This document shows, one piece after another, positions 33,388 to 45,027 of a stretch of 64,000 bases of DNA. A program made the position numbers and the translations under genes. The notes under the pieces are model-generated. The model did not search any database, was not told the DNA's origin, and saw only the letters and a list, made by a program, of their open reading frames with translations. The stretch is taken from contig OZ036013.1 of the NCBI GenBank assembly GCA_964035015.1, positions 9,371,366 to 9,435,365 of the forward strand. The letters are read 5' to 3'. This stretch comes from Corallium rubrum (Eukaryota > Cnidaria > Anthozoa > Scleralcyonacea > Coralliidae). How positions within the stretch are numbered: the stretch's first letter is position 1; each line of letters starts with the position of its first letter.

Positions 33388-34532
33388 TGTCCGTCATGGA
33401 GATCATATAAATACTAGAGGGGGCATCCAATCCTAATTTCAGCCAACCACAGGTAACCAATTGAAAGCTGCCATATTGGATAAATTGGTTGGCAAAACAA
33501 TGATGCCCGGATGAAATCTGTTGGTTCCAGGCCTTTTTTCCGTATCCGAAGCTAATTTTACATTTCTTGTTTATCTCGCCACATTTGTTTATGGAAAAAG
33601 AAGGTGGAAAACTCACGAACTACGTATTGTTAAAATACATCGTGTAGGTATGTTGTCACAAATTTCATAAGCTTTTGTTTCGTATATAGTTGAAGTTTCT
33701 TCGTTATCTGTATCCTTTTAAAACGTTCAAAATGTTCACACCTTTGTTCGTCAAATGATGAGAAATGGACTTATCGCAAGTGCTTAGAATTTTGGCTATT
33801 GTTTTTAAAATACATATCGCACAACTTTGAACAATATATCAAACAGAACATATTGTAAAATGCAACTTCTGGTAGAACTTTTAAGTTCTTATCTGAACCA
33901 GAAGTGTTTTAAAATTGTGAAAACGTTTGTCATTTTGATCTGGCCTGGGTGAAGTTGGTCAATGTGGGAAGCAGTTTGTTTTGTCTTTTGGAGTTTTGGT
34001 GTTTGCTTTTATCTATAACTTTTGGAATACTTTAGGTATGAATTTAAAGCTAATTTAAATCATGAAGCTTTGTTTTTAAACATATCAGAAGTTTTATACC
34101 ACCTTAACTTATAGCTTTAGTTCTGGTAAAATTATGGAAAAACAACAAACCAGGTGCCATTTCTCATATATCATTTGACGAACAAAGGTGTGAACATTTT
34201 GAACGTTTTAAAACGCTACAGATAACGAAGAAACGTCAACTATATATGAAACAAAAGCTTATGAAATTTGTGACAACATATGTACACGATGCATTTTAAC
34301 AACACGTAGTTCGTGAGTTTTCCACCTTCTTTTTCCATAAACAATAGTGGCGCGATAAACAAAAGAAATGTAAAATTAGCTTCGGATACAGAAAAAAAAA
34401 GCCTGGAACCAAGAAATTTCATCCGGGCATCATTGCTTTGCCAACCAATTTATCCAAGATGGCAGCCTTCAATTGGTTACCCGATTTATCCTCCAATGCC
34501 CCCTCTAGTTTATACATGATCTCTATGGTGTC
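33388..34532. mobile_element. Foldback element with ~380-bp arms
   Basis: The left arm (33388-33775) and right arm (34155-34532) are inverted copies covering CATGGAGATCATATAAA, GCCAACCAATTTATCC, CATCATTG, AGGTGGAAAACTCACGAACT, GCTTTTGTTTC and ACAAAGGTGTGAACATTTTG. The loop is about 380 bp. Neither arm codes for a recognisable protein. Confidence 0.8.
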
Positions 34533-34553
34533 CGCGCTGAGATGGCGATCCGA

Positions 34554-34772
34554 GATCGTCCAGACTGTAAAGTTGGCCAACTGCGCGGAAAATTTTCGAT
34601 CGTCATTGCGGTTTTTGCGCGGACAGCTCGCCAAAATTGCGTAAAATGCGAAGGAAAATGGTGAAAAATGGTGAAAAAGATTTTTGACAAAATGCGCGGA
34701 TTTCGCCAAATTTGCGAAAAATTGCGCGGGTGGTATATTCCCGCGCAGGCCAAACTTTATAGTCTGGGAAAT
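34554..34772. mobile_element. Small MITE beside the foldback
   Basis: CCAGACTGTAAAGTTGGCC (left) is inverted as GGCCAAACTTTATAGTCTGG (right). The inside is rich in GCGCGG..AAAATT words that also pair. Confidence 0.72.
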
Positions 34773-35357
34773 CGGTAATAAGTTATCTGAATTCTTACAT
34801 TTCAATTGAAAATCTAGTGTATCTCATCTGTTTTGAAATCGGGGACAATAACAACTTGTATTTATTTATTTATATATTTAGTATATCAACAGATGCTTCA
34901 AAGAATTCAAATTTCTATTATTAAAATATAACAATACAAACTTGCATATGTACTGGTACCGAGGGTAACAGTTTGTTTTGCCGACATAATCGGAGACTCT
35001 AGACCTCATCAGAGCATTACTGAGTTGACTGAAGAAAATAATGAATAGCTATATTACTTGCTTGCAGAAAATTATAAGCTTCATCTTTTGAAGATGAAAT
35101 CCAGTCCAGCTATAAACTATTACAAATATTTAAATAGTAAAATGTTTGTTTCAGAAAAATAGTCTATAGCAGCTGATTGGTTTAGCAGCATGAGCCATTA
35201 AACTATCAATACGAACGACAACAAAGTTTGCTGCCAAGTTTACACAACGCAAAGCTAAAAATACGACTGAGTAAATATATAAACAGAATAAAATGGCTAT
35301 AAAATGGTTCAAATTTTAGCAATTTTTGCACTAATTAGACGTACTGAAGCATGGAGG
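34773..35357. other. Intergenic DNA
   Basis: AT-rich; no gene or repeat recognised. Confidence 0.4.
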
Positions 35358-35365
35358 CTAAAGCC

Positions 35366-36358
35366 CATAGAAATAATAGACCTAGAATGCGTGCTCTGTC
35401 ACGTGACAGGGGTCCAAATTAAATTTTATTTTGCCCTTATAGATCCGCCATTTTGAATTTTGCTAAGGGGTGGGATATATATACAACAATGATCGTCTCT
35501 CAAAATAAAGAATTGGAGGACGTTTCATAGGGATAAATTGGATACATGCACGACAACAAATCAGCCACATACACATTAGCATAAAATAAAACAATTTTCA
35601 AGACACTTGTTTCATTAAACGTATAAAAACTGTAAGTTCAAAATTATATTTCGATCAATTCACCACAATTACAAAAAGCAATAAAAAGTGCTAAACTTGA
35701 AACTCAGAAATCGTCTGCATCAAAGCCCGTTTAAAAGAAAAGAAAATAATCAAGTACGTAATGGAAACTAGGAGAAAATCTTGAAAAAAACACGGATTTA
35801 ATATGTCAATATAAATAAATGGCGAAAAGACTGATGTATAAAAAGTATGACAGGTGCATAAACATATTTTATATTTCAAAAATCACAAGCTAGAAATCCT
35901 CATTAGATTGGATAAAAAAGAGAAAAAAAACACTTACTGTCTCCTGGATTAATCCTCCACATTCAGTATAAATCACATACAGATTGGCAAGTGGGAATCA
36001 TTCAAATATAATGTATTAAAAACAGTAAAAACACTAAAACCATTCGTATTAAAAGGCCGCTATCGTCGCTGCATGTCTACATCCAGAGTTTAATGTTCGA
36101 AATGTTTTGGCGAAGGATATTGCACTTCATCTTTATAAAATTCACCAATCCAGCAAGTTTTCCGGTACAAAAAAACAAAGAAATTCAGTGCTAAAATACA
36201 TCCATCACTCCACAACATCACCAACCGCAGCCGTGTTAAAAACTGTTAAAAAGTCCTGGGGCGAGTTCCTTTTGCCCTTATAAATCCGCCATTTTGTGGC
36301 GACAATTTTTTGACTGACGAGAGATAGGAGCACGCATTCTAGGTATAATATTTCTATG
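35366..36358. mobile_element. Non-autonomous P-like element, 993 bp
   Basis: A perfect 8-bp duplication CTAAAGCC flanks the element (35358-35365 and 36359-36366). The TIRs begin CATAGAAATAATAGACCTAG and, inverted, CATAGAAATATTATACCTAG, running on through AATGCGTGCTC. CA..TG ends with 8-bp duplications are P-element hallmarks and match the autonomous P element at 41301-47362, although the inner TIR sequences differ. Subterminal CTTATA.ATCCGCCATTTTG words occur at both ends. There is no coding sequence. Confidence 0.8.
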
Positions 36359-36369
36359 CTAAAGCCCCC

Positions 36370-37430
36370 CGCCCCACTTTGTAAAAAGGGAAAGGGGGGG
36401 GGGGGGGGGTGAGCCCCCCCTGCCTATGCGCCGAAGGTAAGGGTGATTATACGTTGAATATTTATACATCTTCGATATACAGTATTTTGCAAATATTTCC
36501 ATATCACTGCAGGGTGACAATCGCAAGCAAAATCGTGATCGTGTGATAGCTCAATACTCATTTCATGAAGTACTCCACGTATTAGCATTTGATGACTACT
36601 GACCAGAGGTATTATGAATGAGCCATATTGAAATGTTTCTCAAAGTTTGAACAATGAATTGCCGTTTTCGTCTGAGCTAAGAATTAAGAAAGGCCGAAAA
36701 AAATGAAGAATAATGAAAAAATTATTGTGTGCGGTAGGGTTTTATAACGTTCAGGATTCTGTAAAATCTTCCTCCAAAACGCAGGAAATGCCATTTCAGA
36801 GACCCTAGATTTCAAAATTTTCCGGGGGAGCGTGCCCCCGGATCTCCCTAGAGGTTTCTCGCGCCTTCGTCGCTCGAAGTTCAGCCCCCCCTAACAAACC
36901 TATCTTCCGCCGCCTATGTACAGTAACTTAAGCTACATTTTTATGCCCCATCCCCCTACATTTTATGTGGGTGGTCCGGAATATCTTTCGCCCCCCTCAA
37001 AAACTCAACTGTTTAGTCTGCCACCTGTGGTTTTCATTCTTTCAACATCACTATTACGTGTTTCTAGAACTATGTGTGTGTGTGTGTTGGCATTGTTAGA
37101 GGCGAGGAGACTGGGTACAACACTACGAGGCTGGTTATTTATTTGTCAATTTGCGTTGGGTATAGCTGAACAACTATTGGATGGAGTCATATGAGCGCTA
37201 ACAGAGGATCGATTAAACAATATTATAATGTAGTTTTAAAGGAAAAACAGATATGGTCCTTAGTATTGGTAACAATAAAGGCGGTGTAAATATCAATTTT
37301 TAACGTTATGCTGGCACCCAAAAATTACCACCTCCCCCCACCCCCCACCTAACCCCAACCCCCCAAGAAATTTTACTTTGCTATAGCCTTCGCTCCCCTC
37401 TCCCCCAAAAAATTGTGTTACAAAATGTCT
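36370..37430. other. Intergenic DNA with G/C runs
   Basis: A G17-type run faces a C7 run at 36389-36421. Text resembling the end of a hAT relative (GGGGGAGCGTGCCCCCGG, 36823) is present but its partner end was not located. No gene. Confidence 0.4.
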
Positions 37431-37925
37431 GACTTTTTACATGCCAGTGTATTTTTAACTGGTTTGCAACACGCTTTGTATGGAGCAAGCTGTTTTGCGT
37501 GCGTGTTGTAACGTATATTCGTTTATAACAACACTTTAGTGTTCTGGCGACGTACGTGTTGTTACAACACAGCACAGCACGTCTAACATAACACAACACG
37601 CCAACAACACGCTTACGTGTATTTAGAACACACATCAATGTTTTTAAAACACGCTTACAACACGCTCGTTTTCCAGTGTGTCATTTTAACACGCAAGCAC
37701 GCGTGTTTGTGTCGACTTATTACATTGTTGTAAATGTGCAGCGTGCTGTTTTAGAATTCTTGGTTTTCTCAACAGTGTCGTTTTTACACGCAAGCACGCG
37801 TGATTGTGTTAACTTAAAACATTTCTCTAAAACAGTACGCGTGCTGTGTTTTTTATAAACTACTTGTTTTAACGGCACTGTAGTTTAACACCTAAATACG
37901 CGTGTTAGTGTCGATTCAACACACT
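37430..37925 (+). repeat. Degenerate minisatellite, unit about 115 bp
   Basis: AACACGCAAGCACGCGTGTT-like words recur at about 37690, 37787 and 37895, and CAACACGC/GCGTGTTG words recur in the first half. The DNA is dense in CACGCG/CGCGTG palindromes. Confidence 0.65.
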
Positions 37926-38100
37926 TCAAGTGCCCATGAAACGAAAATTAAGTTTGTCTTCTTTAAAAGAACAGTTAGAATGACAATATAACACATTTTG
38001 TAGATTTTTGTTTCCTTGCTTCGTTTTTGAGATATTTCAGTTTGTTTGATATGCAAATTTGACTTATAAGATAACTTTACGTCACAGTTTGCTTAACGAG

Positions 38101-38255
38101 TTATCGCAAAGTGTTCTATATCTTTGATATTATCAAACAAAAGCACCTGGCAAATTAAGAACCCTCTGCGAGTGTTTCTCCTACAACAGACTAGTTTGTA
38201 AATTTCAAGTGTTTTTGGTTAACAATAACAAAGATATATAATGTTTTGCGATAAG
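38101..38255. mobile_element. MITE, relative of the one at 5800-6848
   Basis: TTATCGCAAAGTGTTCTATA..CTTTG at the left is inverted as CAAAGATATATAATG..CGATAA at the right. It is about 155 bp long. Confidence 0.68.
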
Positions 38256-38530
38256 TCATACATACATATTTAAATTACTTCTTCCCACAAGGGGCTTTTC
38301 AAGAGCAATTTACACATTGAAATTTTAACATGGCCGAGTCGAAGGCATATTAAAGGCACTTCAGACAGCCGCCATACGACACATATCGGACTACATATTA
38401 CAGCTAAGATGTAGGTGTTGGTTTTGCGGAGGGAGGAAATCCGGAGAGACCGGCAAAAAACGCTCGAAGCACAGGAGAGACCAATTAAACTCCACTCACA
38501 TAAGTCTCAAACTTTAGAACAGGGTTATTC

Positions 38531-38700
38531 CCAGACGGTCACCCAGTCAAGTACTAACCGAACTGGCTTAACTATTTGTGAGAGGCAGCGTCCTAAAAGC
38601 ACACGCCAACCGTAATTCCCATATCACCGTGGCTCAGACTTTAGTATTTTACTCTGGCTAACTCCAGACGATTTTATATACTTGCAAGGTGGTCAAGGGG
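38531..38700 (-). mobile_element. 5S rRNA-derived SINE (SINE3-like)
   Basis: On the minus strand, 38580-38531 matches the internal control region of 5S rRNA (GTTAGTACTTG..TGGGTGACC with substitutions). The 3' side (AGTATTTTACTCTGGCTAAC..CCAGACGATTTTAT) matches another piece at 17527-17563, so head and tail form a dispersed family. Confidence 0.55.
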
Positions 38701-39198
38701 AGGGCTACCAATGGGTTAATGACAAGTTGGAGTTGACATAAATTGTGAAGCGGTGGCTGTGGCAAGTAAGAGAATATTTTCATAGCACTATAGCTCAGGT
38801 GATTTCTGTGCCAGTTGTATGGTTTCTCGAACGGATTTTGGTCGTTCTTATATACTGAATGTCGACGACTATTGTTTACATTCCGGCAACAGTCAGTCAA
38901 TGAACATCTAAGATTTTTGCTTGCCATATAATTAGCATAACTGCATATTCGTCCATTCTCGTTGGATTGTGCATGTTCACTATTCGGAGAAATGAGCCCA
39001 TGTACGAATAAAGTCCTTCATTGCATTCGTTTTTAGAAGAAACTGAAGAAATAACGGACTTTGCGTGTCTTTCTGTGCACAGATGGTCTAATTATTGTAT
39101 GCGTCTATTGTATGTGTCTAGTTATCGCCGACACTCATTTAATTTATATTTCCTGTGTCACTTAGGTTTATAAAAGACTTGTGTGTTGAGAGTCAGAG

Positions 39199-39526
39199 AT
39201 GGTGGAACAAGGGCCTGCAGTTATTCATTGTGAAACGATGGATCCAATACCGCCAGGTCCACCAGATCTACCTCCTAGAAATAGAGATGTTTTCCCACAG
39301 TTCAGGTTTTAAGAAAATCCAACTGTTGTCTCACAAAGCCATAACAGATGTTGTCAAAATACTTTCTCAACCAAGCATGTGGCGCTGATAATGGCGGTCG
39401 TATTTTTTGCCACTTTGTCAACAGCGTTTATCGTAGTACATTTTACGGCAGACAATGAAAATAGAAATTCTACCAATGAAAAGAAAAATGTCACAAGAAT
39501 AGCGACACCAAAGCCAAAGAGCAAAG
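39199..39526 (+). CDS. Possible type II membrane protein, N-terminal exon(s)
   Basis: ATG at 39199 opens a proline-rich cytosolic stretch (DPIPPGPPDLPPRNRD) that reaches a donor-like AG/GTTTTAAG at 39305. The frame resumes after an AG at 39347, in matching phase, giving a CCQNTFSTKH segment, then a strong hydrophobic span (ALIMAVVFFATLSTAFIVVHF), then an Asn-rich lumenal or extracellular start (DNENRNSTNE). It ends at a good donor (AAAG/GTAAGAAC, 39526/39527). The layout is short Pro-rich tail, one transmembrane helix, stalk, then splice. It fits a type II surface protein such as a lectin, FReD or TNF-like protein. The internal intron would be only 42 bp, which is the weak point; no downstream exon was found before 40 kb. 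Confidence 0.35.
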
Positions 39527-39555
39527 GTAAGAACACAATAAACGGTCTTATTTTA

Positions 39556-39578
39556 TTATATATATATATATATATACC
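39556..39578. repeat. Short (TA)n tract
   Basis: Eleven TA units. Confidence 0.8.
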
Positions 39579-40104
39579 CTCACAAATAATCGCCCAATGG
39601 ACCTTATACACAAAAAGAAAATTAGGAAGATGGCGACCACTTCATCCGAATAGGAGCCGTGAAGCATTAGGCCAAGTAAAAAGCAGTGAAGCACGGTCTT
39701 TTTTTGTCAAATTAAGTTTACTGAGGCAAAGTTTCAAAGGCTACACAGTACAGTGATAAAGGGCACAATGAAATAATAATACCAAGACTTTATTTTAATA
39801 CTGTAGATTTTTTTTCACAAATGAATTTGAACAAATGACTGGCTTCAATATATAAAATAGGCACGCCCAGTCGTGCATGTATATCTGCGTTAATGCCTAT
39901 TTTTGACAAAATTGATGGAATTGTATACTTGTAACAACCTTGTATTCAGATCAAAAGCTGAGCAAGATTTTTGACAAAATTGTCCATGCTCACAGGCCAT
40001 GCTGTGTTTTAACTTAAAAAAAAAGAACTCAGAGTAAAGCCATCAAGGCACATGAGGCTAAGCACAACAACTCTACTCGTATCTGGCATGACTTCCAAGC
40101 CCAG

Positions 40105-40152
40105 TCAGGTGGTCACCCATTCAAATACTAATTCAATCCAATTGGGCTTTAC
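40105..40152 (-). mobile_element. 5S rRNA-derived SINE fragment
   Basis: CCCAGTCAGGTGGTCACCCA..CAAATACTAA is a second, more diverged piece of a 5S internal control region in the same orientation as 38531-38580. Confidence 0.45.
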
Positions 40153-40560
40153 TGTGGGGAATGTTTAAAGGTTTCACACGTTTGGCCTCGTGGTTTACAC
40201 GCCCCCTGAACACTGAATAAATTCGCTTTTTCTTATTTACACTATTTACAACACAAACACTCTGTCTCCTACAAAACCCAGATAAAAACGAATAACAAAA
40301 TATGAATCGTTATAAACTGTCAAATTGGACTTCCGGTTGGCTGATCCTAATCGCGTGACTTCGCCATGGTAACCAGTTGTCGTATGTGCTAAAATTAAAT
40401 ATTAAGAATTAATGTCGAATGTTCCTAGCGGTATCCTACACCCTCCCCCTATTTAAGTTGTGTCCGACTTAAATATCAGCCATCAGTCTTATTCGTTCAC
40501 GTTTTCCAACACACCCACTAGTCGGTTTCTGGTAGTAGCCTAGTCTTGGCTAGTCGAGCA

Positions 40561-41292
40561 CTACGAGGCTCGATCTCGTCTCGAGGCTGATTGCTCGCTG
40601 TTGGGGTTGAAACACCGGATGGTTTTTCCTCCTTGTTCGCCTGTTGCCGCTGAATTATCGGATGGGTTTTCCTCCTTGGGATCTCCGCTAATCTCTAGGT
40701 CACATATCAACTGAAGTGGTCGCTCGATTACGTAGCCGTTACCTGTACGAATCTCGAATCCTCGCGTAACTCCGTCGTTTCCTACGATCATGTCCACGAT
40801 CTTGCCGATTCTAGTCTCAACTTAGCTCGGTTCTTGGTAGCATCTTTTAGTAACACAACCGAGTTTCTTTCCGGGATAGTTTGATTCTTTGCCTTTAACT
40901 TCTTCGTAAATCGTTCCTTTAAGGCGTGAAGATACTCACTGATTCATCCTTTTCGAACATTTTGTCGATGGGTCTTGAGGTACCGTAGTCGTCTCGTCAT
41001 CTCCTTTCGTTCGTCGTCGAGGTCGTCAGCTTCCTCCTCCAGGAAATATGTTGGACGTCCCCGTAACAGAATGTTCGGTGTGATAACTGGTTCTTCGTAT
41101 TCTTCTCCAATGTAGCATAACGGACGGTTATTCATGGTAACTTCCACATCGATCTAAAAGTGTTTCCTCAAACTATTCGAATGTTAACAAAGCTTTCCCG
41201 ATTACTTTCACTCTCTACTACATTACAAGTCTCTACTTGTCTTCATGATGCCTATAATTCTCTCGAAAAATCCACCCCACCATGGTGATCTC
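40561..41292 (-). pseudogene. BEL/Pao element 2, C-terminal pol remnant
   Basis: Minus-strand pieces of the region after the integrase core: an SPWWGG block at the very edge (41270), VEVTMNNRPLCYI (41150-41110), an acidic LEEEADDLDDERKEM helix, and the terminal basic/beta part with VIERPLQLICDLEI (40797-40561). These are separated by stops and frameshifts. It is continuous with 47371-48360 once the P element at 41301 is set aside. Confidence 0.8.
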
Positions 41293-41520
41293 GACATAGC
41301 CATAGTTAATATAACCCACGGGGTTTGGAAGGCCGGCAAACTTCAAAGGTACACGTGACCTTTTTGGCTGCCGTGTTGAAAAGGTGCGTCACGTGACAAA
41401 TATAGTGCATTCAAGCTGGAATTCATAGTACTGTGGCCTTGGCGTTGATAGGAAAATCTCATCAAAATCAAAATTTAAGACGTTTTTAGTTAATCAGTTG
41501 CGTTGACGGGTATTGGAGAC

Positions 41521-43366
41521 ATGGAAGTAGACGAAGGAAATGAGTCTGAGCGTCCTGGAAGCCCTCATTCGGCTTTTGAAGACGATTTTGTGACAACAAT
41601 TGCGCTGCTTGAGATGGAAGTGGACGAGATTGAAGTAGAAGTGCAACAATCACTTGAAGAAGTAAGCAACTAATCGATGTTTTGTGTGGTATTTTACCAC
41701 CGCGTACCCCTTACCAATGCCCTGTTTTAATTTACTTTTTAGGTTGAAGGTAGAAAGCAATTCCCTTGCGATTTATGTCCAAAAATTTGCAAGTCAAAAG
41801 GTGGCCTGACGAAGCACCGTCGAAGTAAACACGTTGCTGAACTGGGAGAGAGTTCGTCTACGAAGGAAGACTTAAATGAATTAAGTATGGAAAGAACATG
41901 TTTTTTGATCCGTGACATTGGCAGATATTTAAGCGACGAAAAGCTTTACAAGGAGGAGCATGTAGCAGAGGTTTTTAAGCTCCAACCAAGCGAGTTGTTT
42001 GTGAGAGCGCTCAATGAACTTTTATTGAAATTTAAAAGAAAACACAATCATGACAAATTCCTAAAAGAGTTCTATGGTAAGACAAATGCCAATTGGAAGG
42101 AATATTTCCATTCATATGGTGACAAGAAAATTGTTTTCTTGATGCTGATCCATCTTCCTGAACGGCTCATTGGTATTCTTGAACAAGGTGGCCAAGAAAG
42201 TTCTGAGGCTGAGGTACTTTATAATATATATTCATATTATCTGCTATTAGAAATATTCCGATTGCCTTCAGCAGTGGCCTCCTGAAATACGTTTCAAAGT
42301 TTTATTTGAATTATCCTGCATGTATATATAGTATCTTCAGGGGTGGCAGAAGTGTGGGGGCAATCACCCCCCACAAGTTTTTACATGTGGGCAACAAAAA
42401 GTTTTTGCCCCCACCAATTTTTTACAGATCTATTACTCTAACTTAAAGCCAATATGTTGTAACAACGGGATTGAAATAAGCTTCTAATATATATATAAAG
42501 GTTATTCTCAACTTCTGGTAAAATTAGCGTGTTATTATCCTGGAAATAGCCCTATAATGGCTTCCACGGAATCTAAAAATTCAAAATTTTCTGGGTTACT
42601 AGCATGCCCCCATACCCCCTACTGTAAAGAGGTTTGCAGCAAAATGGCTTTCAGATTACTTTAAATACTTGCATCAAAATGCAGGAAATACCCAGACATC
42701 CCAGGTCCTTGCCCCCCAAACGAAAGACCCTGGCTACACCATTGCTTATTTTGTAGATCACCATATTACCTGTACCAAAATATTTGCTGTCATTCTGATT
42801 AAATTTTTAATTGATTTTTAATAGAAAGAGTTGGTAATATCTCCACAAGAATTTGGTCCTTTGACATATCTAACTGGTTATGTCATAAGGTCTCTGTACC
42901 AAAAAAGCAAAAACTGTGCAAGATATCATTCTGAAAGAAAGAAGTACAAGCCTTGATGTTGTCAATGAAAACTGATAATGGAAATGAGTATGTTTCCTCT
43001 TTATCAAGGGGAGGACTTTGGTCACCCCATCCATGGGTCACTAGCATTGCAGAAGCATCTGAGTTGGTTTTTAGAAAGCACACAAATAAAGACAGGGTCA
43101 CTCATCTACCAGTAGACAAAATAGTGAATGAAGTCTTGACTTCTTCCCTTGTGAAAAGCTTGTGGTGCAACATTTTAAATAATTGTGAAGTAGAAATTTC
43201 GAAGGAATGTCAGTCTTTATGTTTAGAAAATGTTGTTAAATTATTTGTTACTGTTAGGTGTTTTTCATTTTCAAAGGATATTGTAAATAAGTATAAACTA
43301 AGTCAGCGTACTCAGAGAAAGAAAGCTTTACGGAAAGAATTAAAGAAAGCCAGTGAACAAAAATAA
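41521..43366 (+). pseudogene. C2H2 zinc-finger protein carried by the P element (one frameshift)
   Basis: Exons are 41521-41661, 41743-42213 and 42825-43366. Donors are GAA/GTAAGC and GAG/GTACTT, acceptors TTTTTAG and TTTTAATAG, all phase 0. Exon 1 is very acidic (MEVDEGNESERPG). Exon 2 starts with one classical finger, CDLCPKIC..LTKHRRSKH (C-X2-C-X12-H-X4-H), then a helical region. Exon 3 reads YLTGYVIRSLYQKSK, then YVSSLSRGGLWSPHPWV and AEASELVFRKH, ending in a basic tail (SQRTQRKKALRKELKK). The TGYV..RGGL order resembles the C-terminal part of THAP9/P-type transposases. Between about 42933 and 42952 the frame must slip by one base in a GAAAGAAAGAAG run. A 407-bp MITE sits in intron 2. A separate DNA-binding or regulatory subunit is the likely role (inference). 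Confidence 0.7.
42338..42744. mobile_element. hAT-like MITE in intron 2 of the C2H2 gene
   Basis: It begins CAGGGGTGGCAGAAG and ends CCTGGCTACACCATTG, the usual imperfect hAT-type ends (CA.TGGTGTAGCCAGGG). The inside has the typical AAGTTTTTGCCCCC/GGGGGC skewed words. No duplication was confirmed. Confidence 0.55.
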
Positions 43367-44170
43367 AGTAAATAATATAAGATTGTTCTTTACTTAGTTT
43401 ATTAGACTTTATAGGTCACAAGATATTTTCCATACTATTAATTAGTTAATGTTTTATAATACTGTATATATTAGACTATAACTGAAATATTGTAACTGTA
43501 TAATAGAACTGTATATAATTTTATGAACAATTATTAAGTTTCCTTTTTTAACTTTTTTCAGCCTTGTTCAGTTGATTCTTTTCACTCTTCAACAAAACAA
43601 ATGATATATGAGCTTTCATATCTGTTGAAAAAAAATCAAATCACTTATAAGACGATAGTGGCTTATTGTACACATGACCACAATGTCATATCATTTACCC
43701 CCCTTTTCATTAAGCTTTTAATCACATGTACTGGTAGTACAGTAATCACTCATCACATCTCTAAAATGTTCTCAAATCACTTACTGGGAATTATTTAGAC
43801 CAATTATTTAGACCAATACTACTGGGACACTTGATGACTTGACCAGGATGGTACAGTAATAACAGGTGACATTGTGAATGGTCTTAAGGGAAAAATCATT
43901 AGCTATACAGTAGGTACTAGATACTGTAGTATCAGAGCAAATTGGACCTCTACAAACAATGACTTTTACACTCACCTCCATTTTTATGCTCACTGTCATA
44001 CTATACTGTATTCTCATTACCTCTAGCCATTCAAGTTACATCCAACTACAAGTTAAGTTGATATCAGGCAATCCACTGCTGTTTAGTCCAAGAGGATACT
44101 TTTCAAATTGATTTTTCTGCCCAAGACAGAAAACTCAACTTAATAAGCACCCCCTTGGAGAAAAAAAATT
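43367..44170. other. P-element interior, non-coding
   Basis: Downstream of the C2H2 stop. Possible 3' UTR; no further gene recognised. Confidence 0.4.
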
Positions 44171-44204
44171 GAAAGAATAGCCACACAGCTTGACCAGTTT
44201 TTGA

Positions 44205-45005
44205 GCTGAATGAACAGCAGCCCACCAGGAAAATCAATAGTTAATTAAGTTCGATGAACAGCAACCCACCAGGAAAATCAATAGTTAATTAAGTTTGATG
44301 AAAAGCAGACACCCGGAAAATCAACAGTTAATTACGTTCGATGAACAGCAGCCCACCAGGAAAATCAATAGTTTAGTTTGATGAAAAGCAGCACACCAGG
44401 AAAATCAATAGTTAATTACGTTCGATGAACAGCAGCCCACCAGGAAAATCAGTAGTTTAGTTCGATGAAAAGCAGCACACCAGGAAAATCAATAGTCAAT
44501 AGTTTAGTTCGATGAAAAGCAGCACCCCAGGAAAATCAATAGTTAATTACGTTCAATGAACAGCAGCCCACCAGGAAAATCAATAGTTTAGTTCGATGAA
44601 AAGCAGCACACCAGGAAAATCAATAGTTAATTACGTTCGATGAACAGCAGCCCACCAGGAAAATCAGTAGTTTAGTTCGATGAAAAGCAGCACACCAGGA
44701 AAATCAATAGTTAATTACGTTCGATGAACAGCAGCCCACCAGGAAAATCAGTAGTTTAGTTCGATGAAAAGCAGCACACCAGGAAAATCAATAGTTAATT
44801 ACGTTCGATGAACAGCAGCCCACCAGGAAAATCAATAGTTTAGTTCGATGAAAAGCAGCACACCAGGAAAATCAATAGTTAATTACGTTCGATGAACAGC
44901 AGCCCACCAGGAAAATCAATAGTTAAGTTCGATGAAAAGCAAACACTAGGAAAATCAATAGTTAATTACATTCCATGAACAGCAGCCCACCAGGAAAGTG
45001 AAGTC
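44205..45005 (+). repeat. Two-part minisatellite inside the P element
   Basis: Alternating units of about 44 bp (GATGAACAGCAGCCCACC, AGGAAAATCAATAGTTAATT) and about 40 bp (GATGAAAAGCAGCACACC, AGGAAAATCA.TAGTTTAG) form a higher-order repeat of about 83 bp, around nine times. It ends 25 bp from the transposase stop codon. Confidence 0.95.
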
Positions 45006-45027
45006 AATGATTAATAGTTAGGTTTGT

